Numbered from the stretch's first letter, positions 8,018-17,188 are shown. The stretch: DNA of 64,000 nt from Kiloniella laminariae (GCF_027214005.1 NZ_JAPWGY010000001.1:1-64000), one strand, 5' to 3'. Notes: a model not told the origin generated them from the letters alone. A program made the numbers and translations.

Positions 8018-9361
8018 ATGAGCAAATTTGCGGAACTCGGCCTGCGCGCACCAATTTTGCGCGCTCTGGAAGAGGGTGGTTATCAGGAGATGACGCCAAT
8101 CCAGAGCAAGGCTATTCCCGACGTTCTCCTGGGGAAAGACCTGATCGGTGTTGCCCAGACCGGCACAGGAAAAACGGCGGCCTTTTCGCTGCCGATTATC
8201 CAGATGCTGCTCAAGGCAGAAGGCAAACGCAGTCCAAAGGCAGCCCGTTCACTTATTCTGGCGCCTACCCGTGAGCTGGCCGTACAGATCGCCGAGAACA
8301 TCCAGGCCTATGCCAAGTACCTTCACCTGCGTATTGCGCTGGTCTATGGCGGCGCTTCGGAAAAACCGCAGATCAAGTCGATGCAACAGGGCGCGGATAT
8401 TCTTATCGCCACACCTGGTCGTCTGCTTGATCTGGTAAACCAGAGCCATATAAATCTGCGACAGGTCGAGTTCCTTGTGCTTGATGAGGCGGACCGGATG
8501 CTTGATATGGGCTTTATCCGGGATATCCAGAAAATTGTGGCCTATCTGCCGAATGATCGTCAGACGATCCTCTTTTCTGCGACCATGCCCAAAACAGTGG
8601 AAAAACTGGCGAACAGTATTCTGGTTAATCCGATCCGGATTGAAGTTGCTCCGGCAGCGACAACCGCAGAAAAAGTCGAACAGCACGTTCTGATGGTGCC
8701 AAAATCGCGCAAGCGGGATCTGTTGGCACATGTGCTGCAAAATCAGGAAATCAAAAGGGTTCTGGTTTTCACACGGACCAAGCATGGAGCGAACAAGGTC
8801 TCAGAATACCTTGGAAAACTGGGGGTGACTTCCGGTGCTATTCACGGGAACAAATCCCAGAACGCCCGCCAGAAGGCATTGAATGATTTTCGTTCAGGTG
8901 ATATCCGGGCACTGGTCGCGACCGATGTGGCTGCGCGCGGCATTGATGTTGATGGTGTAACCCACGTGATCAACTTTGAACTGCCAAACGAACCTGAAAG
9001 TTATGTCCATCGGATTGGTCGAACTGCACGGGCAGGAGCGACAGGTGTTTCACTTTCTTTCTGTGATCACGAAGAGCGCGGATATCTGAAAGATATTGAA
9101 AAAACCATTCGCCAGACCGTACCTTTGATGGAAGACCATCCCTATCACCTTGAGGGAATTGATTCCCGCTTTGATAGTGGGCCCAAAGAAGACAAGAACA
9201 AGGGGAGACGTCCGGGGGGCGGGGGGCGTCGGACGTCCAATGCTTCCAAGGCCAATCGGCATATCAATCAGCCGAAACCCCACGGGGCACCAGGTGGTGC
9301 GCAGCGCAAAGGCCGCCCTGGAAACAGAAGACCGAAAGCAGCCTCGACCTCGGGCCAGTAA
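8018..9361 (+). CDS. DEAD-box ATP-dependent RNA helicase (RhlE-like)
   Basis: 447 residues with the complete helicase core: F-x-Q region MTPIQSKAI, motif I AQTGTGKTAAF, Ia PTRELAVQ, Ib TPGRLLDL, motif II LDEADRMLDMGF, III SATMPK, IV VLVFTRTKHGA, V ATDVAARGIDV and VI HRIGRTARAG. The C-terminal tail (about 385-447) is rich in Gly, Arg and Lys, as in RhlE-type helicases that remodel ribosomal and messenger RNA. ATG 8018 is preferred over an in-frame TTG at 8003. It is followed by a strong terminator at 9446 and is a paralogue of the helicase at 13750-15093, which has the same predicted length. Confidence 0.95.
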   Translation: MSKFAELGLRAPILRALEEGGYQEMTPIQSKAIPDVLLGKDLIGVAQTGTGKTAAFSLPIIQMLLKAEGKRSPKAARSLILAPTRELAVQIAENIQAYAKYLHLRIALVYGGASEKPQIKSMQQGADILIATPGRLLDLVNQSHINLRQVEFLVLDEADRMLDMGFIRDIQKIVAYLPNDRQTILFSATMPKTVEKLANSILVNPIRIEVAPAATTAEKVEQHVLMVPKSRKRDLLAHVLQNQEIKRVLVFTRTKHGANKVSEYLGKLGVTSGAIHGNKSQNARQKALNDFRSGDIRALVATDVAARGIDVDGVTHVINFELPNEPESYVHRIGRTARAGATGVSLSFCDHEERGYLKDIEKTIRQTVPLMEDHPYHLEGIDSRFDSGPKEDKNKGRRPGGGGRRTSNASKANRHINQPKPHGAPGGAQRKGRPGNRRPKAASTSGQ

Positions 9362-9445
9362 GGGAAAGTCAAAAGGGGTGAGGGATGTTAACAATCCCGA
9401 TCTGTTTTTTTGATTGTCCGGCGGGCCTTGTTATAAAACTCGCAT

Positions 9446-9478
9446 AAAAAGAGCTGCAGTTCATGCGGCTCTTTTTTT
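9446..9478 (+). terminator. Terminator after the first DEAD-box helicase
   Basis: A 13-bp stem (9446-9458 with 9464-9476, one G-T pair) with loop GTTCA, running into a stretch of T to 9478. It lies 85 bases past the helicase stop. Confidence 0.88.
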
Positions 9479-9654
9479 GAGAAAACGAAATGTGCTAAAG
9501 GGAAAACAGGGGATATAGCTTGTTTAGACAGTTTTTTCGTTATGTCCTGATTGTTAATCGTATTTTTCCTTTGTGCGGTTAGCCTTGATGATTGAGGGGA
9601 ATAACACTGATTTTCCCACCAGGTTAACGAGATAGAAAAGAAACGGGGAGCGGG

Positions 9655-11331
9655 ATGGCTGAGATCGTATCGTTGTTGGCAGCATCTGTTTTGGCAGTCT
9701 TGCTGTTCAGTCGGTTGGGTCTTGGTTCTGTTCTCGGGTATCTGGCAGCAGGTGCTGTGATTGGCCCCAGCGGTCTGGCTCTGGTGACGGATGCAGACAA
9801 CATGCGCCATATCGGCGAGTTTGGTGTTGTTTTCCTGCTGTTTCTGATCGGTCTGGAAATCAAACCGCAACGTCTTTGGGTCATGCGCCGACTGGTCTTT
9901 GGTCTTGGTGGACTGCAGGTTGCTGTCACTGGCGTATTCCTTGCCGGGTTGATTTATCTTGTTCTGGGCGTTGAAGCGCAAACAGCATTGATAATCGGAT
10001 TTGGCCTGGCGCTTTCCTCGACAGCTTTTGGCGTTCAGATTCTGACAGAGAAGCAACAGACCACCAGTAACTGGGGCAGGATCAGTTTTTCTGTCTTGCT
10101 GTTTCAGGATCTGGCGGTGGTTCCGCTTTTGATTCTTTTACCCCTGCTGGCACTCGGCGAAATGCAATTCTCTGTCTCCATGGGATTTGCGGTTTTGCAG
10201 GCAATGGGAATTTTTATCTCGGTCCTGGTTGTCGGGCGTTATGCAATCAGCCCGCTGCTTAATGCCATTGCCTATAGCAAAAGCGGAGATGCCTTTGTTG
10301 CGACTGCCTTGTTGCTGGTCCTCGGATTTGCCTGGGCGATGGAACTAATTGGCCTGTCCATGGCCATGGGGGCTTTTATAGCGGGGGTTCTGCTTTCCGA
10401 ATCAGAATACAAACATCAGATAGAAGCCGATGTGATGCCGTTTCGTGGCTTGTTGCTTGGCCTGTTCTTTATGAGTGTCGGGATGACATTTGTGCCCACC
10501 TCGGCGTGGAACAATCTGGGGGTGGTTGTCCTGGGCGCTTTGGCACTGGTCAGCATCAAGGCGGTAGTCCTGATCGGTCTTGCCCGCCTTTGGCGTGTTC
10601 CACTGTCGATCGCTGTAAAGTGTGGCTTTCTGCTATCTCAAGCCGGAGAGTTCGGTTTTGTGTTGTTCTCTCTGGCGCAAAATCTGGATCTTTTACCTGT
10701 TGGCATGATGGAGACCCTGATTTCCGTTATTGTCCTGAGTATGATCCTGACTCCCGTCATGGTGAAAATTGCCGAGAAACTGGCCCGGCGGTTAAAGTCT
10801 GCTGCTTCTTTTGCCATGGAGACTTCAGACCCTATCCCTGAAAGACCTGTCATCATCGCCGGGTTTGGTCGGGTCGGAGAAGTCATTGCCGGAATGTTGC
10901 GCGCGGTTGATGTTGCCTGTGTGGCGATTGATATGGATGCAGCACGGGTGGCCAGAGGACGTGAGCTTGGACACAGCCTTGTTTTTGGGGATGCCAGTCG
11001 CCCCGAGATCCTGCGGGCGATTGGTGCAGACCGGGCGCGTTTGATGGTGGTGACACTCGATGACCATCACATGGCTGAGGGAGTTGTCCGCACAATGCAA
11101 CGGCTCTATCCCGAGGTGCCAGTTCATGTGCGCGCCCGTGACTGGGGGAGCGCTGATCATCTTACTGCTTTGGGGGCTTCGCATGCCATTCCAGAAACGG
11201 TAGAAGCCAGTCTGAGGCTGGGGGCTGCCGCCTTGAAAGCTGCAGGTGTCGGGGAAGATGAACGCCGGGCATTATTTGAGGACTTGAGAGAGGAAGACTA
11301 TGCAAAGTTGCGGGAACATCAGAAAGCCTGA
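9655..11331 (+). CDS. Kef-type cation:proton antiporter (CPA2) with RCK domain
   Basis: 558 residues. The first 380 form about 12 hydrophobic segments of the CPA2 antiporter fold, with GLGSVLGYLAAGAVIGP near the N-terminus and LFLIGLEIKP after helix 3. The last 150 are a cytoplasmic TrkA-N/RCK nucleotide-binding domain, with VIIAGFGRVGEVIAGML as its Rossmann loop and an Asp (AIDMD) at the end of the second strand. It probably exchanges K+ or Na+ for protons under control of a bound nucleotide or glutathione adduct. The glutathione gate of KefB/C cannot be judged by eye. Start: GGGGAG four bases before the ATG. Single gene. Confidence 0.93.
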   Translation: MAEIVSLLAASVLAVLLFSRLGLGSVLGYLAAGAVIGPSGLALVTDADNMRHIGEFGVVFLLFLIGLEIKPQRLWVMRRLVFGLGGLQVAVTGVFLAGLIYLVLGVEAQTALIIGFGLALSSTAFGVQILTEKQQTTSNWGRISFSVLLFQDLAVVPLLILLPLLALGEMQFSVSMGFAVLQAMGIFISVLVVGRYAISPLLNAIAYSKSGDAFVATALLLVLGFAWAMELIGLSMAMGAFIAGVLLSESEYKHQIEADVMPFRGLLLGLFFMSVGMTFVPTSAWNNLGVVVLGALALVSIKAVVLIGLARLWRVPLSIAVKCGFLLSQAGEFGFVLFSLAQNLDLLPVGMMETLISVIVLSMILTPVMVKIAEKLARRLKSAASFAMETSDPIPERPVIIAGFGRVGEVIAGMLRAVDVACVAIDMDAARVARGRELGHSLVFGDASRPEILRAIGADRARLMVVTLDDHHMAEGVVRTMQRLYPEVPVHVRARDWGSADHLTALGASHAIPETVEASLRLGAAALKAAGVGEDERRALFEDLREEDYAKLREHQKA

Positions 11332-11366
11332 AAGGGCGTGTTATCGCGAACTCGAACCGGGTAATA

Positions 11367-12194
11367 TCATTTTTCCCAGGTGATTCCATATTTTCCCGCA
11401 ATCCAGTCAAAGCGGTTATCTGTGAAAACCGAAAAGAGGATTTTCTCCAGTTGGGCAGCGCTTATGGGGCCATTTTTACGCACGATACCAACAAAATTGT
11501 AAGGCTGATCATAGTGGTCTGAAATGAGTAATACAGAGCGCATTTCCTGATGAGACTGGAAATAATATTCCAAAAAGCTTTCAGTCATGACGCCAACCTG
11601 AACCCTTTTGGAAAGCACCATCTTGAGAATTTGCATCTGGTTGGTCACCAGTGAGATGTCAAATTTTTGGCTTAAAGCAGCTGGGTCTGCCTCATAATCT
11701 GAAAACCGATAATGGTATCCAAGAATGGCGCCTATTTTTTTATCAGAAAGGTCATCAAAAAAATCAGGGTGAACTTCTGAACCCGAAAGGGTTATATACC
11801 GCTCTCCTCCTGTGAGATAGCGTCTTGTTGCTTCTACCTGGGATCTGTCCCAGCCCCATTCAATATGATCAAATAGTGAGACGTCATAGGCACCCTTTTT
11901 GAACATCTGATGTCGCCTGCGGGCACTGGATTCAATAATTGAGAATCTGAACTTCGATTGGGTTTCATTCATTGCAGCGATCAGATCAATTCCGATGCCT
12001 CTGTGCGGAATGCCACTCTCAATTACATAAAACGGGGGGAAATGAGAGATATTAATCTTGACATCAACGGGGGGGGCCGCAGCCCGGACTGCTGACAACG
12101 GGAGTAGTAGAAGAAGCAAGCTCAGGGCAATCGCTAGTGTGAACTGAAGCCAAGGGTATTTGCGCACAGTTCTAGAAGTGGTCAGGGCCAGCAA
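11367..12194 (-). CDS. Periplasmic substrate-binding protein (SBP_bac_3-like), orphan
   Basis: 275 residues with an N-terminal signal peptide (RKYPWLQFTLAIALSLLLLLL, then AVRAAAPP). The mature part follows the two-lobe type 3 binding fold: strand ISHFPPFYVIE, then GIGIDLIAAMN, and hinge regions around YITLSG and IGAILGYHYRFS. No permease or ATPase gene lies nearby, so it is a stand-alone binding protein that may serve a distant transporter or a sensor. The start is a TTG at 12194 with AGGAT upstream; a GTG at 12167 would give a tidier signal peptide. Confidence 0.8.
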   Translation of the reverse strand: MLALTTSRTVRKYPWLQFTLAIALSLLLLLLPLSAVRAAAPPVDVKINISHFPPFYVIESGIPHRGIGIDLIAAMNETQSKFRFSIIESSARRRHQMFKKGAYDVSLFDHIEWGWDRSQVEATRRYLTGGERYITLSGSEVHPDFFDDLSDKKIGAILGYHYRFSDYEADPAALSQKFDISLVTNQMQILKMVLSKRVQVGVMTESFLEYYFQSHQEMRSVLLISDHYDQPYNFVGIVRKNGPISAAQLEKILFSVFTDNRFDWIAGKYGITWEK

Positions 12195-12380
12195 TGTATA
12201 ATGATATCCTGTCGTAGCCTATAGAAAAGCGGGTTTGGGTTTTCAGTATACCTATTTTACAAGAAAAAGTGCGGAATTTCTTTGGGAATAGGTTGGGACA
12301 CCCTGGAAGAATTATTCCAGAGTTGTCGAAGGTAAATATGATTGTTGACAGGGGGGGGCGGATTTAGGCAGGCTGGATAA

Positions 12381-12803
12381 TCAATCAGAGAAAGAAACAT
12401 TCCCACGGTTTTTTTTGATTGCACCGCGTTGCGTTTTTTTATCCGTACGTTTGGTTTTTGCCGACTTGCTTGGCTTGGTTGGACGGCGGTTTTTTTGCCG
12501 GATTGTTGCCTTCTGGATCAGTTCAATCAGCCTGTCCCTTGCATCCTGACGATTGCGATCCTGACTGCGATGGCTGTTGGCGGTGATAATGATTTCTCCA
12601 TCACCAGTCATCAGATGGCTCGCCAGCGTTCGAAGGCGGTTAAAGACAAAGCTGGAGATCGCCGGACTGTTTTTTGCATTAAAGCGCAATTGTACTGCGG
12701 TCGATACCTTGTTCACATTCTGGCCACCGGCGCCAGAGGCCCGGATGAATGTTTCGCTCAATTCATCCGGATGTATCTCTATCTGATCTGTAATCCGGAT
12801 CAT
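12381..12803 (-). CDS. arfB: Alternative ribosome-rescue peptidyl-tRNA hydrolase ArfB
   Basis: About 140 residues. ArfB enters ribosomes stalled on mRNAs without a stop codon and releases the nascent chain. The catalytic GGQ (residues 26-28, in RASGAGGQNVNKVST) is intact. The long lysine- and arginine-rich C-terminal tail, which in ArfB fits the empty mRNA channel, is present (QKNRRPTKPSKSAKTKRTDK). The size matches ArfB and not a full release factor. ATG 12803 has AAAGG eight bases upstream; an in-frame TTG (12821) is less likely. It is followed upstream by a glutathione S-transferase on the same strand, 45 bases apart. Confidence 0.95.
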   Translation of the reverse strand: MIRITDQIEIHPDELSETFIRASGAGGQNVNKVSTAVQLRFNAKNSPAISSFVFNRLRTLASHLMTGDGEIIITANSHRSQDRNRQDARDRLIELIQKATIRQKNRRPTKPSKSAKTKRTDKKTQRGAIKKNRGNVSFSD

Positions 12804-12848
12804 GAGAGGTGCCTTTATCAATTTTTCCCGGTTTTACGTATGTCGGTT

Positions 12849-13514
12849 TTAGTGTGGTTCATTTTCCGGGAAAAGCGTTTCCCTGTCACCACTTTCCCAC
12901 CGCGGATATTTTTTTAAAATCGCCCGGAAAATCGGGGAGTCCAGAAACTCCGTCAGCCATTTTTGCACAGAGGGATAATTTAACCGGGCAAACCAGTCCG
13001 GGTCCACTTTAGAGAATTGCCTGATAAAAGGCGCAAGGGCCATATCTGCCAGTGAAGGGGAGGGGCCAAAAAGATAGCCGGATCTGTTAAGCAGTGCTTC
13101 CAGTTTGATCAGAAAATTCTCGGCAATGTCTCGCTGTTCCAGGGCATCCACATCTTCATAGCGGTTGGGATACTTATAGCGGTCCAGATGGGGTTTGAAG
13201 TCGGTCTCACAGTGTTTGATCAGTGTGAGCATTTCGTCAAGAGATCCTGCATCGGGACTTAACCAGCCTTGCGGATCGTGTCGGTTGAGTGCCCAGAGCA
13301 TGATATCGAGGCTTTCTTCCAGCACGGTTCCGTCTGGCAGAAGGAGCACCGGAACGGTGCCCTTGGGCGATGCATCAAGCATGCTTTCGGGTTTGTCGCG
13401 CAGGATGATTTCCCGCAGTTCACATTGCTGGTTGCTGCTCTGGAGGGCGAGGCGTGCCCGCATGGCGTAGGGACATCTGCGGAAGCTGTAGAGAATGGGG
13501 AGCTTTGTTTTCAT
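12849..13514 (-). CDS. Glutathione S-transferase family protein
   Basis: 221 residues. The N-terminal thioredoxin-like domain has a Cys in the active site region (LYSFRRCPYAMRARLAL), as in the omega/beta-like thiol transferases, and the cis-proline motif GTVPVLLL with the glutathione-binding LEESLDIMLWAL. The C-terminal helical domain has SLADMALAPFIRQF, the usual N-capping motif. The role is glutathione-dependent reduction or conjugation of an unknown substrate. ATG 13514 is preferred over an in-frame TTG at 13535. It probably shares a transcript with arfB. Confidence 0.9.
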   Translation of the reverse strand: MKTKLPILYSFRRCPYAMRARLALQSSNQQCELREIILRDKPESMLDASPKGTVPVLLLPDGTVLEESLDIMLWALNRHDPQGWLSPDAGSLDEMLTLIKHCETDFKPHLDRYKYPNRYEDVDALEQRDIAENFLIKLEALLNRSGYLFGPSPSLADMALAPFIRQFSKVDPDWFARLNYPSVQKWLTEFLDSPIFRAILKKYPRWESGDRETLFPENEPH

Positions 13515-13667
13515 CGTTTTATATTTGCTGATCAACTCTGGTCACTATGCGGAAAAAGATACAGGGGACAAGCTTTATTAAAAAGGATCATCTCTGTGTA
13601 TGTGATCTGACGGTCAAGCCAGGTTTCAGGTGATCATTGTTGAGGGCGTAAAGAGTGCAATCACTTT

Positions 13668-13710
13668 AAAACAGGAAAAGGCCGCCGATGTGGCGACCTT
13701 TTCCTGTTTT
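13668..13710. terminator. Strong stem-loop after the second DEAD-box helicase
   Basis: AAAACAGGAAAAGG (13668-13681) pairs perfectly with 13697-13710, with an inner CGCC/GGCG stem. It lies 40 bases past the helicase stop (minus strand), with T-rich arms that can act as the U tract in both directions. Confidence 0.85.
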
Positions 13711-13749
13711 ATTATCAGCTTGGCTGCTTATGCCCGTAAGGCAGAAGGC

Positions 13750-15093
13750 TTAAGCTGCCTGGCGTTTGCCAAAACGTTTCTGGCCGTTGCCATTGGTGTT
13801 CTGGGCTGAACGTGGCTTGTAGCTGCGTCCGCGACCGGCGTCGTCACCACGGCCTGCGCCATCGCGTCCGCCACGGCCATTGCCGCCGGATTTGTTGAAA
13901 GGACGTCCACCGCGGCGGTTGGCAGGTTTCTGACTACCGGCATCGCGCGCACTGATTTCCACGTGGAAAGGATGATCTTTCATGACAACAATGTCCTGAC
14001 GGATAACCCGTTCGATACGTTTGAGCGTGCCGATTTCCTTTGGTGAGCAGAAAGAATAGGCTTCGCCTGTAGCTTCTGCACGACCGGTACGGCCAATACG
14101 GTGAACGTAGTTTTCAGGATCGGTTGGCAGATCGATGTTCACGACGATCTTGATACCGGGAACGTCGATACCACGAGCAGCAACATCAGTTGCTACCAGT
14201 ACATCAATGTCACCACGGCGGAACTTGTTCAATACCTTGGTACGGATACGCTGCTGCTTGTCACCATGAATGGCATCAACACGACGACCATCTTCGCGCA
14301 GGGCATCAGACCAACGATCGGCTTCGGCTTTGGTCTGCATGAAGACCAGAACGCGTTCACCAGGATTGTTGTCGAGAATGTGGTTGAGCAGCGCCTGTTT
14401 CTGACCGCCGTGCACATAGAAAGCACGCTGGGCGATGTTGGCAGACGTGGTCGACTGTGGCGCAGTCTCGATGCGAACGGGATCGTTCAGCAAAGAAGCA
14501 ACCAGACGATCAACAGCTTTTGGCATTGTTGCCGAGAAAAGCACGGTCTGGTGTGGCTTTGGCAGGCTGTTGGCGATCTCGGTGACTTCTTCGGAGAAGC
14601 CGAGGTCGAGCATGCGGTCAGCTTCGTCAAGGATCAGCGTGGTGGTATTGTCCAGTTTCACAGATCCGCGGTTAATGTGATCTACCAGACGGCCCGGTGT
14701 TGCCACAAGAATGTGCACGCCACGATTGAGGTCGCGGAACTGTGGGAACATTGGTGCGCCACCGGTTACTGTGGTGTAACGGATCGGCAGAAATTTCGTG
14801 AAGAGACGAAGAACCTGGCCAATCTGCTGGGCGATCTCACGCGTTGGGGCGAGGATCAGCGCCTGTGGATGGTTAGGCTCGAAACGTTTGTTCTCTTCGG
14901 TCAGGCGCTGGAGCAACGGCAGAACGAAAGCAGCGGTTTTTCCCCCACCGGTCTGGGACAGACCGATAACGTCTTTGCCAGCGAGCAGGGCTGGAATAGC
15001 CTGTTCCTGGATAGCTGTTGGTGTGGTGAAACCCTGTGCGTCGATCGCGCGTTGAAGCGGCTCAATAAGATTGAGCTCGGAAAACTGAGTCAT
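13750..15093 (-). CDS. DEAD-box ATP-dependent RNA helicase
   Basis: 447 residues with all core motifs: TPTAIQEQAIP, SQTGGGKTAAF (motif I), PTREIAQQ, TPGRLVDH, LDEADRMLDLGF (II), SATMPK (III), VLVFMQTKAEA (IV), ATDVAARGIDV (V) and HRIGRTGRAE (VI). The tail (about 375-447) is built of Gly, Arg and Asn repeats (NRRGGRPFNKSGGNGRGGR), typical for unspecific RNA contacts. ATG 15093 has AGGA eleven bases upstream; an in-frame upstream start at 15117 lacks this. The leader is long and contains a 36-codon frame with its own ribosome site (15137-15247), which suggests translational or temperature control. Confidence 0.95.
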   Translation of the reverse strand: MTQFSELNLIEPLQRAIDAQGFTTPTAIQEQAIPALLAGKDVIGLSQTGGGKTAAFVLPLLQRLTEENKRFEPNHPQALILAPTREIAQQIGQVLRLFTKFLPIRYTTVTGGAPMFPQFRDLNRGVHILVATPGRLVDHINRGSVKLDNTTTLILDEADRMLDLGFSEEVTEIANSLPKPHQTVLFSATMPKAVDRLVASLLNDPVRIETAPQSTTSANIAQRAFYVHGGQKQALLNHILDNNPGERVLVFMQTKAEADRWSDALREDGRRVDAIHGDKQQRIRTKVLNKFRRGDIDVLVATDVAARGIDVPGIKIVVNIDLPTDPENYVHRIGRTGRAEATGEAYSFCSPKEIGTLKRIERVIRQDIVVMKDHPFHVEISARDAGSQKPANRRGGRPFNKSGGNGRGGRDGAGRGDDAGRGRSYKPRSAQNTNGNGQKRFGKRQAA

Positions 15094-15136
15094 GCTGGAT
15101 AAATCCTTTGAAAGCATGGTGAAGGCTATACCTGGA

Positions 15137-15247
15137 TCAATCTAGCTCTTCGCCGCACTCTCGGAGATATCTGTGTACACACAAGAACAAGCGCCATCGA
15201 TCAAGGCGGAGTTGATATGCAACTCCATTATCAGAGCGGGTATTCAT
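15137..15247 (-). CDS. Candidate 36-residue leader peptide upstream of a DEAD-box helicase
   Basis: A complete small frame, 43 bases before the helicase ATG on the same strand. AAGGA sits six bases before its ATG (15247), a better site than that of the helicase. The product is basic and aromatic (RLDRWRLFLCVHRYLREC) and ends in GEELD. A perfect hairpin, GGAGTTG/CAACTCC (15208-15226), lies inside it. It could be a regulatory leader or a small protein. I do not recognise it. The remaining interval up to 15539 holds no other gene that I can see. Confidence 0.42.
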   Translation of the reverse strand: MNTRSDNGVAYQLRLDRWRLFLCVHRYLRECGEELD

Positions 15248-15539
15248 GAAGTGTCCTTCATCCCCTCCCGCAAGGTGACGCAGCAATATAGGATCGGCCC
15301 CTGAGGGTCAAGCCCAATGGTGGGAATTCTTTTGCATGGCGCCTATGCGTTTGATCAATCTGTCCTTGAAGGGTAATTGATGATGGTTTTTGTTTTAGGA
15401 AGATAATTCTCACTTGATATTTTCGTTTTAAAGTAGAAAATCTCCTCCGCAGTTCTGGTAAGCTCGTTTGCTGAAACTAACGTTGCATTAGATTTTTAAT
15501 GAGTTTTAAGTTATTGGTAAATAGGATTAATTTGTCTTG

Positions 15540-16505
15540 ATGATAAGAAAAATCGCAATAATCGGATTGTCCGCTGTCTCTTTGGCAGCCTGTGCAGTCC
15601 CGGACAAAGTTGCTAAGCCGATCGAAGCGTCTGCTACACAGGCCGAGCAAGAACGTGCTCAGAAGCAGGCTTTTTCTACTCCAGAAGTCAAACGCCTAAA
15701 GCGCAAGGTTGCAATCGCGAGATTTTCCAATGAAACCCGGTATGGAAAAACATTCCTGAGAGACAACGAAGATGACCCTCTTGGCAAGCAGGCAACAGAT
15801 ATGTTGTCTTCACAACTAGTGGAATCTGGAAAGTTCTTGATTTTTGAACGTCCGGATATCGAGAAAATCAAAAAAGAGCAGGAATATATTCAAAACGTTA
15901 ACATGGTTGGGGTTGATACGCTGATTGTTGGATCTGTCACAGAATTTGGCCGAAAAACTGTGGGCAAAAGTGGTTTCTTGAGTTCAACAAAAAAACAGGT
16001 TGCCCGGGCCAAAGTCGAAATTCGTCTGATTGATAGTAGAACGGGGCACGTTTTTTTCTCTGCGGATGGTGCAGGTGAGGCCACTAACGAGGCTGGAAGT
16101 GTCGTTGGTTTTGGCAACCGTGCGGAATATGATGCCACATTGAATGATCGGGCTATTGCTGCAGCAATTTCTTCGGTGATGAGCGAAGTTGTTCAGAAAC
16201 TGGATGAGCGTACTTGGCGGACTGATATTCTTAGACAAGAAGGCAGTACTGTTTTTATCAGCGGGGGGGAACGTCAGGGGCTTTCTGTTGGAGATTTGCT
16301 TGTCGTGATGAAAGCTGGAGAAACTGTTCGCAGTGGGCAAAGTGGATTTGATATTCAGCTCCCGGCCGAAAAAATCGGATCCTTGAAGGTTGTCAGTTTT
16401 TTTGGCACGGACGAAACCAATGAAGGTTCAGTTACCCAAATTGTAGATGGGGTACTTGATCGTGTTGGCGAAGCTGAATTATTTGTTGCTGAGGAGGCAA
16501 ACTAA
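15540..16505 (+). CDS. CsgG-family outer-membrane lipoprotein
   Basis: 321 residues with a lipoprotein signal (MIRKIAIIGLSAVSLAAC, lipid on Cys18, Ala at +2, so outer membrane). The mature part has the CsgG/HfaB core: KRKVAIARFSNETRYGK, then TDMLSSQLVESGKFLIFERPDI, DTLIVGSVTEFG and RLIDSRTGHVFFSA. A C-terminal region (about 235-321) with GLSVGDLLVVMKAGE resembles the flagellar/FlgT-type fold. Curlin genes are absent, so this is not a curli exporter as such. First gene of a four-lipoprotein operon. ATG 15540 is chosen over TTG 15537. Confidence 0.9.
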   Translation: MIRKIAIIGLSAVSLAACAVPDKVAKPIEASATQAEQERAQKQAFSTPEVKRLKRKVAIARFSNETRYGKTFLRDNEDDPLGKQATDMLSSQLVESGKFLIFERPDIEKIKKEQEYIQNVNMVGVDTLIVGSVTEFGRKTVGKSGFLSSTKKQVARAKVEIRLIDSRTGHVFFSADGAGEATNEAGSVVGFGNRAEYDATLNDRAIAAAISSVMSEVVQKLDERTWRTDILRQEGSTVFISGGERQGLSVGDLLVVMKAGETVRSGQSGFDIQLPAEKIGSLKVVSFFGTDETNEGSVTQIVDGVLDRVGEAELFVAEEAN

Positions 16506-16804
16506 TGAAGAGATATTTCGTTCTTTTTTTCCTCGCTGTGTTTTTGCCTTCTTGTGCTCAGCCTGTTGAAACAACAAAAACCTTGGATGAACGTCCCAGT
16601 ATCGGTTTTGACAATGTCCCGCAAACGGCTGAAATTTTTGTTGATGATCTGAGTATGGGAATTGTTGGCGATTACGATGGGAAAAGTCGAAGCCTGATAC
16701 TTGTGAACGGTCGCCACAAAGTTAAGCTGATTCATGACGGTCAGGAGATCCTTTCTCAGGAAATCTACCTGAGGGGCCCGTCTGTTACAATCCTTCGTCC
16801 ATAA
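16505..16804 (+). CDS. Small PEGA-like lipoprotein
   Basis: 99 residues with a lipoprotein signal (lipobox LPSC, Cys17, Ala at +2). The short mature part reads like a single PEGA-type beta domain: IGFDNVPQTAEIFVDDLSMGIV, then LILVNGRHKVKLIHDGQEI, ending in strands. PEGA domains usually sit at the cell surface or bind cell-wall components. Its ATG overlaps the TAA of the CsgG-like gene by one base, so translation is coupled. This gene is an extra member compared with the CsgG/DUF4810/DUF799 sets I know of. Confidence 0.8.
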   Translation: MKRYFVLFFLAVFLPSCAQPVETTKTLDERPSIGFDNVPQTAEIFVDDLSMGIVGDYDGKSRSLILVNGRHKVKLIHDGQEILSQEIYLRGPSVTILRP

Positions 16805-16831
16805 ACGCTGCTCTTAAGGGGGGAAGAAATA

Positions 16832-17188
16832 ATGCGTTGTTTGAAGTACGCCGTTCTTTTGATGTCTGGCGCGATATTCTTAAGTGCTTGCGCTGCACCC
16901 GAGAAATATCATTGGGGAAGTTATGAACAGGATCTGCTTACTTATTATAAAGATAATGGGCAGCAGATTATTCTGGTAGAAAATTTGGGAATGATGATTG
17001 AGAAGGGGGAAGAACAAGGGCGTGTTCCCCCCGGGATTTACGCTGAATACGGATATTTGCTGCTTGAGAGTGGCAAGTTTGATGACAGCGTGACTTTTTT
17101 CAGGAAAGAGCAAGAAAGTTGGCCGGAATCTGAAACCTTAATGAATGCTATGATTCGCATAGCTGAAACGGAGGCTAAAAAACAATGA
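16832..17188 (+). CDS. DUF4810 lipoprotein
   Basis: 118 residues, lipoprotein signal with Cys20 (IFLSAC, Ala at +2). The mature chain starts YHWGSYEQDLLTYYKD, the characteristic opening of the DUF4810 family, and continues as helices with a tetratricopeptide-like pair (PPGIYAEYGYLLLESGKFDDSVTFFRKE). Third gene of the lipoprotein operon; its end overlaps the next start by four bases (ATGA). In Neisseria a related TPR lipoprotein lies between a CsgG-like and a GNA1162-type gene (from memory). The function is unknown; a trans-envelope complex is plausible. Confidence 0.87.
   Translation: MRCLKYAVLLMSGAIFLSACAAPEKYHWGSYEQDLLTYYKDNGQQIILVENLGMMIEKGEEQGRVPPGIYAEYGYLLLESGKFDDSVTFFRKEQESWPESETLMNAMIRIAETEAKKQ

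Noticed and set aside
9388-10056. Long open frame on the minus strand opposite the Kef antiporter
   Set aside because: It is the antisense shadow of a clear membrane transporter with intact motifs, and its translation is rich in Gln, Thr and Pro with no recognisable domain.
14101-15102. 333-codon open frame opposite the second DEAD-box helicase
   Set aside because: It is antisense to a gene with all helicase motifs; the protein resembles no family and has no good ribosome site.
15540-16505. Reading the CsgG-like gene as a true curli secretion gene
   Set aside because: No csgA, csgB, csgE or csgF homologue is visible, and the partners (DUF4810, DUF799) belong to a different gene set.
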